A program made the position numbers and the translations under genes. Below, piece after piece: positions 1-10,073 of a stretch of DNA of 64,000 nt. The stretch is from Bacteroidales bacterium (lineage in GTDB: Bacteria > Bacteroidota > Bacteroidia > Bacteroidales > UBA4181), in assembly GCA_031275285.1 (NCBI GenBank), contig JAISOY010000066.1:1-64000 (forward strand). The letters run 5' to 3'. Positions within the stretch are counted from its first letter, which is position 1; each line of letters starts with the position of its first letter. The notes under the pieces were generated by a model. It was given only the letters and a program-made list of their open reading frames with translations, had not been told where the DNA came from and searched no databases.

Positions 1-807
1 AAGGATGCGGTTATCCATTTCATCCAGACCGTGCTTGTCGATATTCAGGGCATCTAAGGCATAACGCGTAATTTCAAGGTTGATGGTACCGTCGCCTTTC
101 ACCTGAGCAAAATCACGGACCCTACGTAACAATGCATTGGCAATACGTGGCGTACCCCGACTGCGCGATGCAACCTCAAAGGCTGCTTCTTCCAGAATGG
201 GGACATTCAGTATACGTGCTGCCCGGGAGACAATGCCTGTAAGGATATCGGTATTATAATACTGAAGATGACAAGTGATCCCGAAACGTGCCCTCAGAGG
301 GCTGGTGAGCAATCCCGAACGGGTAGTTGCTCCCACCAGCGTAAACGGGTTCAGGGTGAGCTGGATGGAACGTGCGCTGGGTCCCTTATCAATCAGGATA
401 TCAATGGTATAATCCTCCATGGCCGAATACAGGTATTCCTCTACTACCGGACTTAACCGGTGTATTTCGTCGATAAATAAAACGTCATTCTTTTCCAGGT
501 TGGTCAGGATACCGGCTAAATCACCAGGTTTATCCAGTACCGGACCGGAAGTGAGTTTAAGGTTGACTCCTAGCTCGTTGGAAATAATGTTGGCTAAAGT
601 GGTCTTTCCAAGCCCCGGAGGTCCATGCAACAATACATGGTCGAGGGCTTCGTCGCGCATTTTGGCAGCCTGCACAAAAACACGCAGGTTATCCACCACT
701 TTTTGCTGTCCGTTGAATTCTCCGAACCCGGAAGGACGCAACGAACGGTCGAGTTCCTTATCTTCCTTGTCCCAGTTATTGGTGCGAAATTCTATATTGT
801 CTGACAT
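1..807 (-). CDS. ruvB: Holliday junction branch-migration helicase RuvB (3' end cut by window)
   Basis: This is the AAA+ motor of the RuvABC complex, which drives branch migration of Holliday junctions in recombinational repair in the cytoplasm. About 269 N-terminal residues are present and the C-terminal winged-helix part lies beyond the window edge. Visible motifs are Walker A ([11 protein letters not shown]), Walker B (DEIH), the sensor GATTRSG and the arginine-finger context LRARFG. The first ATG on the minus strand (complement of 805-807) gives the standard start MSDN. The gene is divergent from der, with about 130 bases between them that hold promoters for both. Identification is by motif order and near-complete family resemblance, so it is very secure. 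Confidence 0.96.
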   Translation of the reverse strand, partial: MSDNIEFRTNNWDKEDKELDRSLRPSGFGEFNGQQKVVDNLRVFVQAAKMRDEALDHVLLHGPPGLGKTTLANIISNELGVNLKLTSGPVLDKPGDLAGILTNLEKNDVLFIDEIHRLSPVVEEYLYSAMEDYTIDILIDKGPSARSIQLTLNPFTLVGATTRSGLLTSPLRARFGITCHLQYYNTDILTGIVSRAARILNVPILEEAAFEVASRSRGTPRIANALLRRVRDFAQVKGDGTINLEITRYALDALNIDKHGLDEMDNRIL

Positions 808-824
808 GGCTTATTTTCGTGCCT

Positions 825-832
825 CAAAGATA
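825..832 (-). promoter_or_regulatory. Candidate -7 box of the ruvB promoter
   Basis: On the minus strand this reads TATCTTTG, matching the Bacteroidota -7 consensus TAnnTTTG, 18 bases before the ruvB start. A TTTG lies upstream (complement of 848-851), but the spacer is only 15 bases, shorter than the usual 19-21, so only the -7 part is convincing. Confidence 0.5.
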
Positions 833-879
833 CAACCATTTATATTGCAAATTTATAGATTCCGGCGAATTTAATTTTT

Positions 880-912
880 TTTGCGCTGTTACTGATTCTA
901 TGATTACCTTTG
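880..912 (+). promoter_or_regulatory. Bacteroidota-type promoter of der
   Basis: TTTG at 880-883 and TACCTTTG at 905-912 are separated by 21 bases. This matches the TTTG / TAnnTTTG consensus of the primary sigma factor in this phylum. The predicted transcript would start a few bases before 920, leaving a short leader to the ATG at 937. Confidence 0.7.
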
Positions 913-936
913 CAGTTCAAAACCGATAAAACAGAT

Positions 937-2247
937 ATGAGCAATATAGTAGCGATCGTAGGCCGTCCGAATGTAGGTAAATCTACTTTATTTAACCGGT
1001 TAACAGGACGTAAGGATGCCATTGTGGATGAACAATCAGGCGTTACCCGCGACCGCCATTACGGAAAAGTAGAATGGAACGGTCAGGAATTTTCAATCAT
1101 TGATACAGGCGGATACATTACCAATTCAGACGATATTTTTGAAGAAGAGATCCGAAAACAGGTACTTCTGGCTATTGAAGAAGCGGATGTAATCCTGTTT
1201 CTGGTGGATGTTACTTCCGGTATTACCGATCTTGAGGAAGGCGTCACAGATATTTTGCGTAGGACAAATAAAAAGATCATTCTTGTGGTCAATAAGGTCG
1301 ATACCAATGAGCGTCAATACGATGCCGCCATATTTTATAAATTGGGATTGGGTGATTATTTCACTATCTCATCCATCAACGGCAGTGGAACAGGTGATTT
1401 GCTGGACGCGATCCTTGAGCAATTCCCGGCAAAGGAAAGTATCAATGAAGAAGCAGAGGAATTACCCAGGATCACTATTGTGGGCCGTCCGAATGTGGGA
1501 AAATCATCACTGATCAATGCCCTGACGGAAGAAGACCGTAATATAGTTACCCCGCTTGCCGGTACCACACGGGATACCATCGATACACTGTATAATAAGT
1601 ACAATCATCGCTTTTACCTGGTGGATACGGCGGGTTTACGAAAGAAAGGAAAGGTAAGCGAAGATATAGAGTTCTATTCGGTTATGAGGGCCATTCGCGC
1701 TATTGAAAATTCGGATGTCTGTTTGTTGATGATTGATGCTACGCAAGGAATCGAAGCTCAAGACCTGAATATCTTCCGGCTGATCCAACGTAACCGGAAA
1801 GGGGTGGTTATTTTAGTGAATAAATGGGATTTGATCGAAAAAGACAACCACACCACCAAACGGTATGAAGAGGTCATACGTGACCGGATCGCCCCGTTTA
1901 CAGATGTGCCGATCATTTTTACCTCCGTAGTGACCAAACAGCGACTGCAAAAGGTACTCGATACGGCTATGGAAGTATATAAGAACAGGACTAAACGTAT
2001 CCCCACCCATAAACTGAACGAGGTGATGCTGCAGGTCATCGAGAACCATCATCCACCATCGGTAAAAGGAAAATATATCAAGATAAAATACGTTACACAA
2101 TTACCTACCCTGGCTCCATCATTTGTGTTTTTCTGCAATTTGCCGCAATACATCCGTGATCCGTACAAACGTTACCTTGAGAATCAACTCAGGGAGCATT
2201 TTGACTTTACAGGTGTACCTATGCAGCTGTTTTTCAGGAACAAATAG
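937..2247 (+). CDS. der: Ribosome-assembly GTPase Der (EngA)
   Basis: Der is an essential GTPase with two G domains that helps mature the 50S ribosomal subunit. Both P-loops are visible: GRPNVGKST near the N-terminus and GRPNVGKSS at about residue 180. Each is followed by DTGG/DTAG and NKxD motifs, and a KH-like C-terminal domain completes the usual length of about 436 residues. The ATG at 937 is chosen because it gives the family start MSNIVAIVG and lies just after the promoter. The frame is open further upstream from a TTG at 910, but that start would fall inside the -7 box. It is divergent from ruvB and monocistronic as far as can be seen. Confidence 0.97.
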   Translation: MSNIVAIVGRPNVGKSTLFNRLTGRKDAIVDEQSGVTRDRHYGKVEWNGQEFSIIDTGGYITNSDDIFEEEIRKQVLLAIEEADVILFLVDVTSGITDLEEGVTDILRRTNKKIILVVNKVDTNERQYDAAIFYKLGLGDYFTISSINGSGTGDLLDAILEQFPAKESINEEAEELPRITIVGRPNVGKSSLINALTEEDRNIVTPLAGTTRDTIDTLYNKYNHRFYLVDTAGLRKKGKVSEDIEFYSVMRAIRAIENSDVCLLMIDATQGIEAQDLNIFRLIQRNRKGVVILVNKWDLIEKDNHTTKRYEEVIRDRIAPFTDVPIIFTSVVTKQRLQKVLDTAMEVYKNRTKRIPTHKLNEVMLQVIENHHPPSVKGKYIKIKYVTQLPTLAPSFVFFCNLPQYIRDPYKRYLENQLREHFDFTGVPMQLFFRNK

Positions 2248-2276
2248 CCCAATCAAACGTTCGTCACCGAAAAAAC

Positions 2277-2284
2277 TACTTTTG
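2277..2284 (+). promoter_or_regulatory. Candidate -7 box for the DUF4114 lipoprotein gene
   Basis: TACTTTTG fits TAnnTTTG and lies about 90 bases before the ATG at 2368, just after the der stop. No clear TTTG is seen at the -33 distance, so this is a partial match. Confidence 0.4.
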
Positions 2285-2367
2285 TCAAAAAAAAGGGTAA
2301 ATAATGCTATTTTTATGTAACATTGTATCATGATTTTGAGTATACACATGTAAAATATGTTTCAGAT

Positions 2368-4644
2368 ATGAAAAAATTATATTTATATTTTATTTCCCTT
2401 TGTGTGGTTTGCCTTGCAAGCTGTAACAAAGACAATGAAGATTCTCCTGCTTCAGGAGAAAATCCTGCCAAAAAGGAGTTGATGAATGGGAGCATCATCA
2501 TCAACAATAATCCTTCTGCAATAAAGGTCAAAGCTCTTAATGAATATCCGGAAGGTGTTTCAACCGAAAATGATTTTATTTCGGCTTCACGTTCCAGAAA
2601 ATCATTATTAAAACGAAACGATGTTCCTCTAACCCCTGTATACGGTAATGATTACCGTTTTAAACTGATTGCTGAGGTAGCTCCGTTTGAGGTTGATATA
2701 GACGGATGTGAGTGTCCGTTAACCATTCAGGCTACTCATGTAAAAATGACTGATGATGCTAAGTATGCTTTTGTTTCCTATAATACCAAAGGACCTGATC
2801 ATGTGGGCGCCATTGCCGTTTTTAAGATTACATATACAGGATCGGGAAATGATGTAGGTGCTACCGTTGAAAATATAGCATTGATGAGTTTACGTCATTC
2901 GGAAATCAGTGCTATCGATTATGATCCGGTCTCTAATCGTATCTATGCAGTAGGAGCGAATGAAGATCCGAATCTGGGGTATGATGAAAAATATGAAACC
3001 GATCTTGCTTTCTTCCTGGTAGCACAATTAAATGCAGATAAGACCTTTAGTTTTAATGAAGATGGGTATTATGCAGAACAATTGACATCATATCAGGGTA
3101 CTTCCGTAAAGATGGCCAAAGGTAATATATATGCTGCAACCGGTAGCGGTTTGAATGGAACGGATGGCGGATTGTATATCATCAATGCAACCGACTATTC
3201 CAGGGTAAAATTTATTGATCTGGAGAATGCCCGTTCTGTTGATGTAGACGATAATCATATCTATGTGATGCAAGCAGAACATGCCCGTATCAACAAATAT
3301 GACCTGAATGGAAATCTGATCGCACAAATCTATAATGTAACCAGTGAAGCTACCCAACAGGAAGCTAAATCGGAAATGACAGTATGGAAAGATTACATTT
3401 TTTCAGCCATGAATGAAAGCGGATTACGGATGCTTGACTTGGATGGAAATGTGGTAGACCAGTTGGATCGTCCCGGTTCTGACCCGGAAAACCATGTAAC
3501 CAATAGTGTGGCTTTGAACAGCGATAAGAAAAACAATTCAATGGGAGATGCGGTAGAATCTAACCTGATGCTGTTGGCCAATGGTGGTAAAGGTTTGTAC
3601 TGGTATGATATCAAAAAGGTAGACGGTGAAGACCAAATCGTGTTGTGTAACAATAACAGTATTAATTTCGGAGACGGATATTCGGCTAATTTTGTAGCTT
3701 CCAAAGGAAATATCGTATTTGTCGCAGACGGATTAGGCGGATTGAAGGTCCTCTATATAGATTTTAATAACGGTAAGCCCATCGATCCTCCGGTACCGGG
3801 TGAAGCATGTACTTCTTTTATGAGTTACCTGTTTAATGGTACGAAAGCCAGCCTATTACCTGAATCAAAAAATGTATTTACCAGCGATAATCAGATTGTT
3901 AATACATTATTCGGAAATGCAAACGATGTTCCACGGTATATCGAAGTACTTGGAGAATCTCCCGTATTCATCAGCTATATCGCTGAAGGAGCAACTTTCA
4001 AAAATGCACTGGGTTTCTTTGTAGTTCCAGCCGGACAGGATATTGAAACTTATTATACCAACGAGGTAAAGGATAATCTTTGGGAAAATGCCGGAACATC
4101 GTCCAAGAAGATAAAGGAAAAATATATTATCTTCAATAATATCATGGATTATAAAAAAGGAGGATCGTTAGAATCCGGACAAACCTGGCAGATTAAAAAT
4201 TATAACAGGCAGGATGGTAACTTCAACCAGGGTGACCGCATTGTGCTCTTCCTGGCGCCAAACAGCTGGAATTCACAGAACGGATGGGTTAATTACACCA
4301 ATAAAGGATATACCATGCCGGTGTTTACAGATTGGAAGATCAATCAGAATGATCCTAATTATTCTTGTGATTACAATAATAACTTCTCGGGTATTCCTTA
4401 CAACACATTCTATTCGGTCGATTGTAAGAGTATTGTATTGTTCTTTGAAGATAAATCCACTGGTTCGGACAAGGATTATAACGATATGATATTCTCTGTA
4501 ATGTCACAGATTGACGAAGAAGGGCAATCTACAGCCAAACTTTCAAAACCGAAGTATTACATTTCTTCAGCCACTTATGAAGACGGGCAAAATGAACAAT
4601 CAGTCGTGTTCAATGGTCAGACTTTATTTCTGGGGGAGAATTAA
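2368..4644 (+). CDS. Lipoprotein with beta-propeller-like repeats and C-terminal DUF4114
   Basis: The ATG at 2368 gives a lipoprotein signal peptide ending in the lipobox LASC, so the protein is probably anchored in the outer membrane or exposed at the surface. An upstream in-frame start would add 15 residues before the signal and is rejected. Residues of about 100-500 contain repeated beta-strand stretches with phrases such as AIAVFKI, LYIINATDY and GLYWYDIKK, resembling LVIVD/propeller repeats. The last 120 residues carry the DUF4114 hallmark GSDKDYNDMIFSV, an Asp-rich probable calcium-binding domain seen in secreted proteins. The length is 758 residues. It is monocistronic and ends in a strong hairpin shared with the convergent oxidoreductase gene. 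The biological role is unknown; binding or adhesion is an inference. Confidence 0.75.
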   Translation: MKKLYLYFISLCVVCLASCNKDNEDSPASGENPAKKELMNGSIIINNNPSAIKVKALNEYPEGVSTENDFISASRSRKSLLKRNDVPLTPVYGNDYRFKLIAEVAPFEVDIDGCECPLTIQATHVKMTDDAKYAFVSYNTKGPDHVGAIAVFKITYTGSGNDVGATVENIALMSLRHSEISAIDYDPVSNRIYAVGANEDPNLGYDEKYETDLAFFLVAQLNADKTFSFNEDGYYAEQLTSYQGTSVKMAKGNIYAATGSGLNGTDGGLYIINATDYSRVKFIDLENARSVDVDDNHIYVMQAEHARINKYDLNGNLIAQIYNVTSEATQQEAKSEMTVWKDYIFSAMNESGLRMLDLDGNVVDQLDRPGSDPENHVTNSVALNSDKKNNSMGDAVESNLMLLANGGKGLYWYDIKKVDGEDQIVLCNNNSINFGDGYSANFVASKGNIVFVADGLGGLKVLYIDFNNGKPIDPPVPGEACTSFMSYLFNGTKASLLPESKNVFTSDNQIVNTLFGNANDVPRYIEVLGESPVFISYIAEGATFKNALGFFVVPAGQDIETYYTNEVKDNLWENAGTSSKKIKEKYIIFNNIMDYKKGGSLESGQTWQIKNYNRQDGNFNQGDRIVLFLAPNSWNSQNGWVNYTNKGYTMPVFTDWKINQNDPNYSCDYNNNFSGIPYNTFYSVDCKSIVLFFEDKSTGSDKDYNDMIFSVMSQIDEEGQSTAKLSKPKYYISSATYEDGQNEQSVVFNGQTLFLGEN

Positions 4645-4658
4645 GATAAAATATTATT

Positions 4659-4703
4659 AAAAACAAAACAAGCAGTTCATTATGAACTGCTTGTTTTGTT
4701 TTT
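4659..4703. terminator. Bidirectional terminator between convergent genes
   Basis: A 21-base arm (4659-4679) pairs perfectly with 4683-4703 around a three-base loop. A-rich and T-rich flanks on both sides let it terminate the lipoprotein gene from the left and the oxidoreductase gene from the right. Confidence 0.85.
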
Positions 4704-4721
4704 AATAACTATTACTTGTTA

Positions 4722-6713
4722 TTATTTCTTTGAAGGGACTAATATAATTGCATCAGCCGGTACATTGCCTGCTCCGTTAGCAAGAATACTCACATGGCTT
4801 TTTTTCCCTTTTGGTAAAGAATAACTTCCTAATAATACCCATTCACCAGAGGTTTGTCCTTCTACCACAACATCGGAAGTCTGAATATTTTTTCGAGTAG
4901 TGTTACCACCATCAAATATATCGATAGATAATTCTTTGGTTAGTTCCGGAATTTTTGGGAGATACGAATAAATATCATACTTCCCTTTACGGGGAATATC
5001 TATATTAAACTTTACAGAGCCAGAACCATTTTTAGATACCAGCATAGTTGGTCCGTAGCAACGATTTTTCTGAATTTCCCATTCACCATCGGTTTCAATA
5101 AGATCTTTATAGTCGTTATCTACCAGGATCTCAAATATGCTTTCATCTGCTAATGGTTTTTCTATTAGTGTATTCTGAAGTTTCTTCACATCGATGTGTT
5201 GTACATCTTTTTTTCCATCAATGGCCATGGATGCTGCAACAGCGGAAGATTGGGCAAGCACCATAAAAACAGGCTCCATACGTATGGAACCGAAAGCAAT
5301 ATGTGTTGAAGAAAGACATACGGGTACCAACAGGTTACGACAGTCTTCCTGTTTGGGCGTGATGGACCGGTAGGCGATAGGGTAGGGGCCGAATCCACCG
5401 ACTTCCACATTCCCTTCATTTTTTACCTGTCCATTGATTACCAAACGTTGACAATTATGGGAATCCATCGTATAGGCCGCCATACCTATCCCATCTTCTA
5501 CCACTTCTTTTCCCTGACAATTGGCTTGGGTCATTACGTAAGCGCCAATCATTCGCCGGGCTTCACGGATATATAGCTGAGGCGACCAATGCCCGTATTC
5601 TACATATTCGTCTTTCGGATAACCCCATTTCAGCATTTCAGTCCTTATTTCTTGCGGTACACGGGGATCATGTCCGAAAAAGTATAGTAATCCTTTGGTA
5701 TATATCTCATGATCTTTAATGATTTTTTCCCGGACTTCATAACTTCCATCGGGATAATCATAATTAGCGCCGATCATATCTGTTGAAAACCCGTTCCGGT
5801 TATTGATGTCCGTTTTATTATTAGGCATACGGCTCCAGATAAAGTAGTCATTTAAGGATTTTTTGTCGGGTTGGGCTTTTATCAGTCGAACCAATAATTC
5901 GTACATGGTTGAGTCATATCCTTCCGGACGGCTAATAGGAACTAAATTGGCAGGATCGGAAGTCAAACAAATACGATAATTATATGCCTGGATTTTTTTG
6001 TCTCCTGTTCCGTTCGGTTCCAGTATATTACCGGTGACGCCCCATACCAGTCCGCTTTCCGGGTTCCCCGGAATTACATAGGGATCTATGCCGTCAGGAA
6101 ACTGGTGTCCGTGCATCAGTTGAACCCCATTGATCGTTTCGTTGTATTCCTTGTTGTCTTCGCGGCCTGTTGCATAAGGAACTCCGGCTTTTGCCATCAG
6201 ATCCCCTTCGTAAGTGCAGTCAATAAACATCCTGGCTTTGATCACCTTATTGTTTTCCGGAGACGGATTTACTGAATTTTCAACCATGATCTCCTTGATG
6301 GAACCGTTTTCTTTTTTTACAGAAACCAGCCTCGAATCATACATAATATCCACTTCACCTTTTTTGATGTAATCAAGAAACAAAGCTTCTGCTACCTTGG
6401 GCTCGAAGATCCATTGTTCGAATTTTCCGTAATGATCTCCCAGGCGACGATAAAAATCACGGGCAAGCCCGGTAATAGCGTATTTATTTCCAATATCAGT
6501 TTGTCCCAGGCCTCCGGAACTTAATCCGCCCAGCCGCTTTCCCGGTTCGATCAGAATAACGCTTTTACCCATTTTTTTAGCAGTATAAGCTGCGATCACT
6601 CCTGCAGATGTGCCTCCGTATACGCAGATGTCAATTTCATCTGATCGATTGCAACTATTTAGCATGACAGGTATTATACAAAATACAAAAAGATAGTTTT
6701 TGATATACTTCAT
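4722..6713 (-). CDS. FAD-dependent oxidoreductase lipoprotein with golvesin/xanthan-lyase-like C-terminal domain
   Basis: The signal peptide ends in a lipobox (LNSC), followed by an FAD-binding Rossmann motif (VYGGTSAGVIAAYTAKKMG, about residues 31-50) and the GGLSSGG and DCTYEGDL motifs of the FAD_oxidored family (PF12831). The last 110 residues form a beta-rich domain resembling the golvesin/xanthan-lyase carbohydrate-associated C-terminal domain. Members of this family are common next to glycan-degrading loci, but their substrate is not established. Oxidation of a sugar or sugar derivative is an inference. The gene is the last of a minus-strand run and is separated from the preceding oxidoreductase gene by 267 bases. 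Total length is 663 residues and the ATG start is unambiguous. Confidence 0.82.
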   Translation of the reverse strand: MKYIKNYLFVFCIIPVMLNSCNRSDEIDICVYGGTSAGVIAAYTAKKMGKSVILIEPGKRLGGLSSGGLGQTDIGNKYAITGLARDFYRRLGDHYGKFEQWIFEPKVAEALFLDYIKKGEVDIMYDSRLVSVKKENGSIKEIMVENSVNPSPENNKVIKARMFIDCTYEGDLMAKAGVPYATGREDNKEYNETINGVQLMHGHQFPDGIDPYVIPGNPESGLVWGVTGNILEPNGTGDKKIQAYNYRICLTSDPANLVPISRPEGYDSTMYELLVRLIKAQPDKKSLNDYFIWSRMPNNKTDINNRNGFSTDMIGANYDYPDGSYEVREKIIKDHEIYTKGLLYFFGHDPRVPQEIRTEMLKWGYPKDEYVEYGHWSPQLYIREARRMIGAYVMTQANCQGKEVVEDGIGMAAYTMDSHNCQRLVINGQVKNEGNVEVGGFGPYPIAYRSITPKQEDCRNLLVPVCLSSTHIAFGSIRMEPVFMVLAQSSAVAASMAIDGKKDVQHIDVKKLQNTLIEKPLADESIFEILVDNDYKDLIETDGEWEIQKNRCYGPTMLVSKNGSGSVKFNIDIPRKGKYDIYSYLPKIPELTKELSIDIFDGGNTTRKNIQTSDVVVEGQTSGEWVLLGSYSLPKGKKSHVSILANGAGNVPADAIILVPSKK

Positions 6714-6980
6714 GATATAATTGAATTTATTGGTTCGATTTTTTTTACTGGAAAATGATAAATACTAAGGTATGATGAAATCGTAAATTAATGAATAGGA
6801 ATCAATTGTATATTGATATGGTTTGATGTATTGTTTTTATAAAATGGAATAAAATTATATGATCAAATAGCTTATTATCAATGATTTAATATTGTTGAGT
6901 GCAGGCTCTAATGATAATAAACCTGATAACATAAACACTGGAATTTGAGATACAAATATTCACTTTTCAATTAACCATTT
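6714..6980. other. 267-base AT-rich spacer between two oxidoreductase genes
   Basis: No open frame with coding character, no strong hairpin and no clear TAnnTTTG box could be found on the minus strand. It presumably holds the leader of the downstream lipoprotein oxidoreductase. Confidence 0.4.
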
Positions 6981-9977
6981 TCAATTACTTAATACTCCTT
7001 TTGCATGACGGGCATAATGATTATGAAAATCATTGGTATATCTTCTCAGGATGGTTTCTCCGAGTGTATCCTTATCACCGCAACGATATAAGGCCCGGGC
7101 CAGGTGCAATTCTTTCAAAACTTTATTCCGTATGGAAGTATCCGACCAATCTGTATTAGTGGCTTTACGTGCTTGTTTATAATTGTCCACCACTTCATTC
7201 CGGATATCTTTTAAATGTAACATTTCATATAGTAAAGGCGCGGAAGAACTATCCCCGATAGATTCAAATGCCATACAAACAGCCCTGAAATGCGAGAATG
7301 TATTTTTTGCTTCTAACTGCTTTGCCAATTTTTCAATAGCAGGTAAGGCTTCTTTTTTACGGGCATTCCCCAATGCAATGATCAGACTGTCCAGATGACT
7401 CATACATGGACCGAATTGCCCCATACCTGTATATGCCCAACCTTTGTCCCATTCTGTGAAACTGTTGATTTTATCGATCAATGCCTGTATACCTACGCTT
7501 TCTCCTAACATGGCAAGGGTTTGCGCATAGTTGATCTGTTCGGCTGTACCGGCTTTCTTTTTGAATTCCTGTTTAAGCAAAGGAAGGGCTTGTTTGGTGT
7601 CTGTAAGCAATATTTCCAGTCCTTCCATATCGTTATGGAGTTTTGAAGCTGCCTCAACGAACTGTGCCTTTGAGAACGGGAAATTATTTTTGTCGGTAAG
7701 TACTCTATCAGGGAGATTACCCATGGATACGAGGTATTGTTGTATTTTCCTGATATCTACCTGCCGTACGGATTTGTTTTCTTTTATTGCGGTAGCTACC
7801 AGGTATCCCACTGCATAACCCTGATTCTGAAGGCATGGTTGCATCCTGATGATGGGCATAGCATCCCTGTGTGCACCGGTTCCCAGACCGGTAACAATGA
7901 TCCCATCCAGACCTTTGGGTAATAATGTCCTTAAAGGAACATCTGCATTATATATTTTATGCCGTTTTTCAGGCGCTTTTAATGTAAAATACGGGTCAAT
8001 AGTGAAACCATGAGTATCGAAAGAACTGGTATGGTATGAAAGTGTATCGGGGTACCGGCGGCCATTGATCACGTCGAGGACAGAAACATTATGTTCTGCA
8101 ATAACCCTGCGTCTTTCACGGGTCTGAGGAATTTTACACAGGTCATAGGAGCCTTTATACTTGGCTTTGGCAGCTACAAAGACCCGCGATACATCCAGTA
8201 TATCCGAATCATCGATAAAGGTCCAGTCATTGTTGTTATAAAAATCGTTCGGATCACGTTTGCATAGACCCGCTCCCTGAACAGCAACAGTATGTTTTCC
8301 GGTATAATCATAACCTGCACCTCCGGCAATGGCTATATCGGCGCTTCCGGTACTGTCTACCACTGTTTTGGCCAAAACAACACCTCTTCCGTAGGGTGTA
8401 GCCACTACTACACCACAAACACGTTTTCCGTCGGTAACAGTGCCACATCCTATAGTACCGAACCATATATTTCCTTTTGCTTTACGTATCTCTTTACGGA
8501 ACCATTCCATTTTCCAATCGGATGGCCATTCAACACTCCAGTTCTTTTTTTGACGGGGATGGTCGAGAGGAGCCATATTCCGTACTCCTGCATCTATCTC
8601 TTTGGTAAAACCTTCGCGGAAACCATCCCAGTAACGGCCGATCAACCCGGTAGTGGTCAGGCCGCCCAGACCGTGCAGGTATTCAATGGTCAGCGTTTTT
8701 ATTCCCTGTCGGGAGGCGCTGATCCCTACCGGAGCACCGGCTGTACCGCCTCCGAGCACTATCATATCATATTCTCCCCATACGGGAAGTTGAATATCGG
8801 ATATTTGGATGGTTCCTTTATGAAAGTCCGGCCTGAGGTAGGAGTTGATTTCACGGGCTTTTGGTTTAATGTTTTCCGCTTTGGATGTATGAACATTCAG
8901 ATCGGCATATGTAGGTTTTGTTATTTTTCCCGATTGTAATGCGACTTCTTTTCCTAATTTTTTTCCTAAATCAATCAACGAAACAGGTCGAAGCATTGTT
9001 TCTGCCACATCGCGGGAGACATCTGCATATCCGTTTAAGAGGTAAAAATTGGTATGTTCTTCAGGCTGCAATGCCTGTATAGGGATATCCTGACCGGTGG
9101 CGGGGGCCTGTAATTTACTTTTCACCTGTTGCGACGGTATATAGTAAAGAAGATCGGCACTATCCACCTGATCAACATCCCAGGTGATATCACGTATTTG
9201 TTGTTCAATCCGGTTTAATGCGTCGAAATCGTTTCCGGCGTCGGGAAAACTGAAGGTGTAACGAAGCGCTTTGTAAGTTTTGTCTTTAACTTTAATCAGG
9301 GTATCTAATTCAACTACTTCGGTGATATGTTCGTTTGTTTTCTTCGAATTTCCTACAACGATGAATTCGTATTGCTGGTTTCCTGAAGTATTACCGGAAA
9401 AAGGAATATGGGCAGCGCGTGCAAATGTGGCATCTAACGTGCCATCGACAACCATCTTTGCGCAGATAGCCTGACAGCCTGAACGATTTGAAATAAGGCC
9501 GCCGGAAATCTGTCCGTTTTTGTTGTATAGAACATCCACGAGATAACTACTGTATAAGAAATTGATATTGTTGGTGATCAATTCGTCTTCGAGTACGGTT
9601 TTCACATGAAGCGGCATGGGAGATACGTTGTTCCGGAATATTTTCTCAGCCATAGACTGGCTGGGATTTTCATCCTGCCACAAACGAAGGGTTCCACAAA
9701 TATCTTCACCCAGATAGGGGAGAGGTGATACCAGAAAGACCGATAAGCCGTTCTGTGCAGCTTCGGAAGCAACAGCAACAGCCCCGGTGCTACCTCCTAT
9801 CACCAGTAGATCAACATCCACGATTACGGGTATGTTATGGGAAGGCAACAGACAATGTTTTGTCGAAGTCAACTGATTGTTCGTATCAGTTAAAGCATAA
9901 GCCATAGATAAACTACTACTACTGATCAACCCGGCTCCAAGGGCTGAAGTTTTAATGAAATTACGTCTGGTATACAT
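6981..9977 (-). CDS. Exported fusion of two FAD-dependent oxidoreductase domains with a helical C-terminal repeat domain
   Basis: A twin-arginine-type signal (RRNFIK, then a hydrophobic stretch to about residue 28) suggests export of a folded flavoprotein. A first Rossmann FAD motif (LLVIGGSTGAVAVASEAAQNG, trimmed view: GGSTGA near residue 61) is followed by DGTLDATFA. A second, complete FAD_oxidored domain starts near residue 410 (MIVLGGGTAGAP) with GGLTTTG, DSTGSADIA and a C-terminal GLGTGAHRDA motif. The last 190 residues are alpha-helical and look like HEAT/PBS-lyase repeats. At 998 residues it is roughly twice a normal family member. The neighbour on the 3' side is another FAD oxidoreductase. 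The first domain may be degenerate and structural. The substrate is unknown. Confidence 0.78.
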   Translation of the reverse strand: MYTRRNFIKTSALGAGLISSSSLSMAYALTDTNNQLTSTKHCLLPSHNIPVIVDVDLLVIGGSTGAVAVASEAAQNGLSVFLVSPLPYLGEDICGTLRLWQDENPSQSMAEKIFRNNVSPMPLHVKTVLEDELITNNINFLYSSYLVDVLYNKNGQISGGLISNRSGCQAICAKMVVDGTLDATFARAAHIPFSGNTSGNQQYEFIVVGNSKKTNEHITEVVELDTLIKVKDKTYKALRYTFSFPDAGNDFDALNRIEQQIRDITWDVDQVDSADLLYYIPSQQVKSKLQAPATGQDIPIQALQPEEHTNFYLLNGYADVSRDVAETMLRPVSLIDLGKKLGKEVALQSGKITKPTYADLNVHTSKAENIKPKAREINSYLRPDFHKGTIQISDIQLPVWGEYDMIVLGGGTAGAPVGISASRQGIKTLTIEYLHGLGGLTTTGLIGRYWDGFREGFTKEIDAGVRNMAPLDHPRQKKNWSVEWPSDWKMEWFRKEIRKAKGNIWFGTIGCGTVTDGKRVCGVVVATPYGRGVVLAKTVVDSTGSADIAIAGGAGYDYTGKHTVAVQGAGLCKRDPNDFYNNNDWTFIDDSDILDVSRVFVAAKAKYKGSYDLCKIPQTRERRRVIAEHNVSVLDVINGRRYPDTLSYHTSSFDTHGFTIDPYFTLKAPEKRHKIYNADVPLRTLLPKGLDGIIVTGLGTGAHRDAMPIIRMQPCLQNQGYAVGYLVATAIKENKSVRQVDIRKIQQYLVSMGNLPDRVLTDKNNFPFSKAQFVEAASKLHNDMEGLEILLTDTKQALPLLKQEFKKKAGTAEQINYAQTLAMLGESVGIQALIDKINSFTEWDKGWAYTGMGQFGPCMSHLDSLIIALGNARKKEALPAIEKLAKQLEAKNTFSHFRAVCMAFESIGDSSSAPLLYEMLHLKDIRNEVVDNYKQARKATNTDWSDTSIRNKVLKELHLARALYRCGDKDTLGETILRRYTNDFHNHYARHAKGVLSN

Positions 9978-10073
9978 TTTGGTTAATGGTTAAAATTCAA
10001 CATTCTTTTCAAATATATCCGGATATGGTCCGGCTGTGATACTACTGCCAAAACAAACAAATTACCGTCAATA

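Noticed and set aside
419-874. 151-codon plus-strand frame over ruvB
   Set aside because: It is antisense to unmistakable RuvB motifs and runs into the ruvB promoter region.
910-936. Upstream TTG extension of Der by nine residues
   Set aside because: It starts inside the predicted -7 box and adds residues not seen in the family.
8292-8939. 215-codon open frame antisense to the double-FAD oxidoreductase gene
   Set aside because: The opposite strand has clear FAD motifs and normal codon use; the antisense translation is low-complexity in character and has no promoter.
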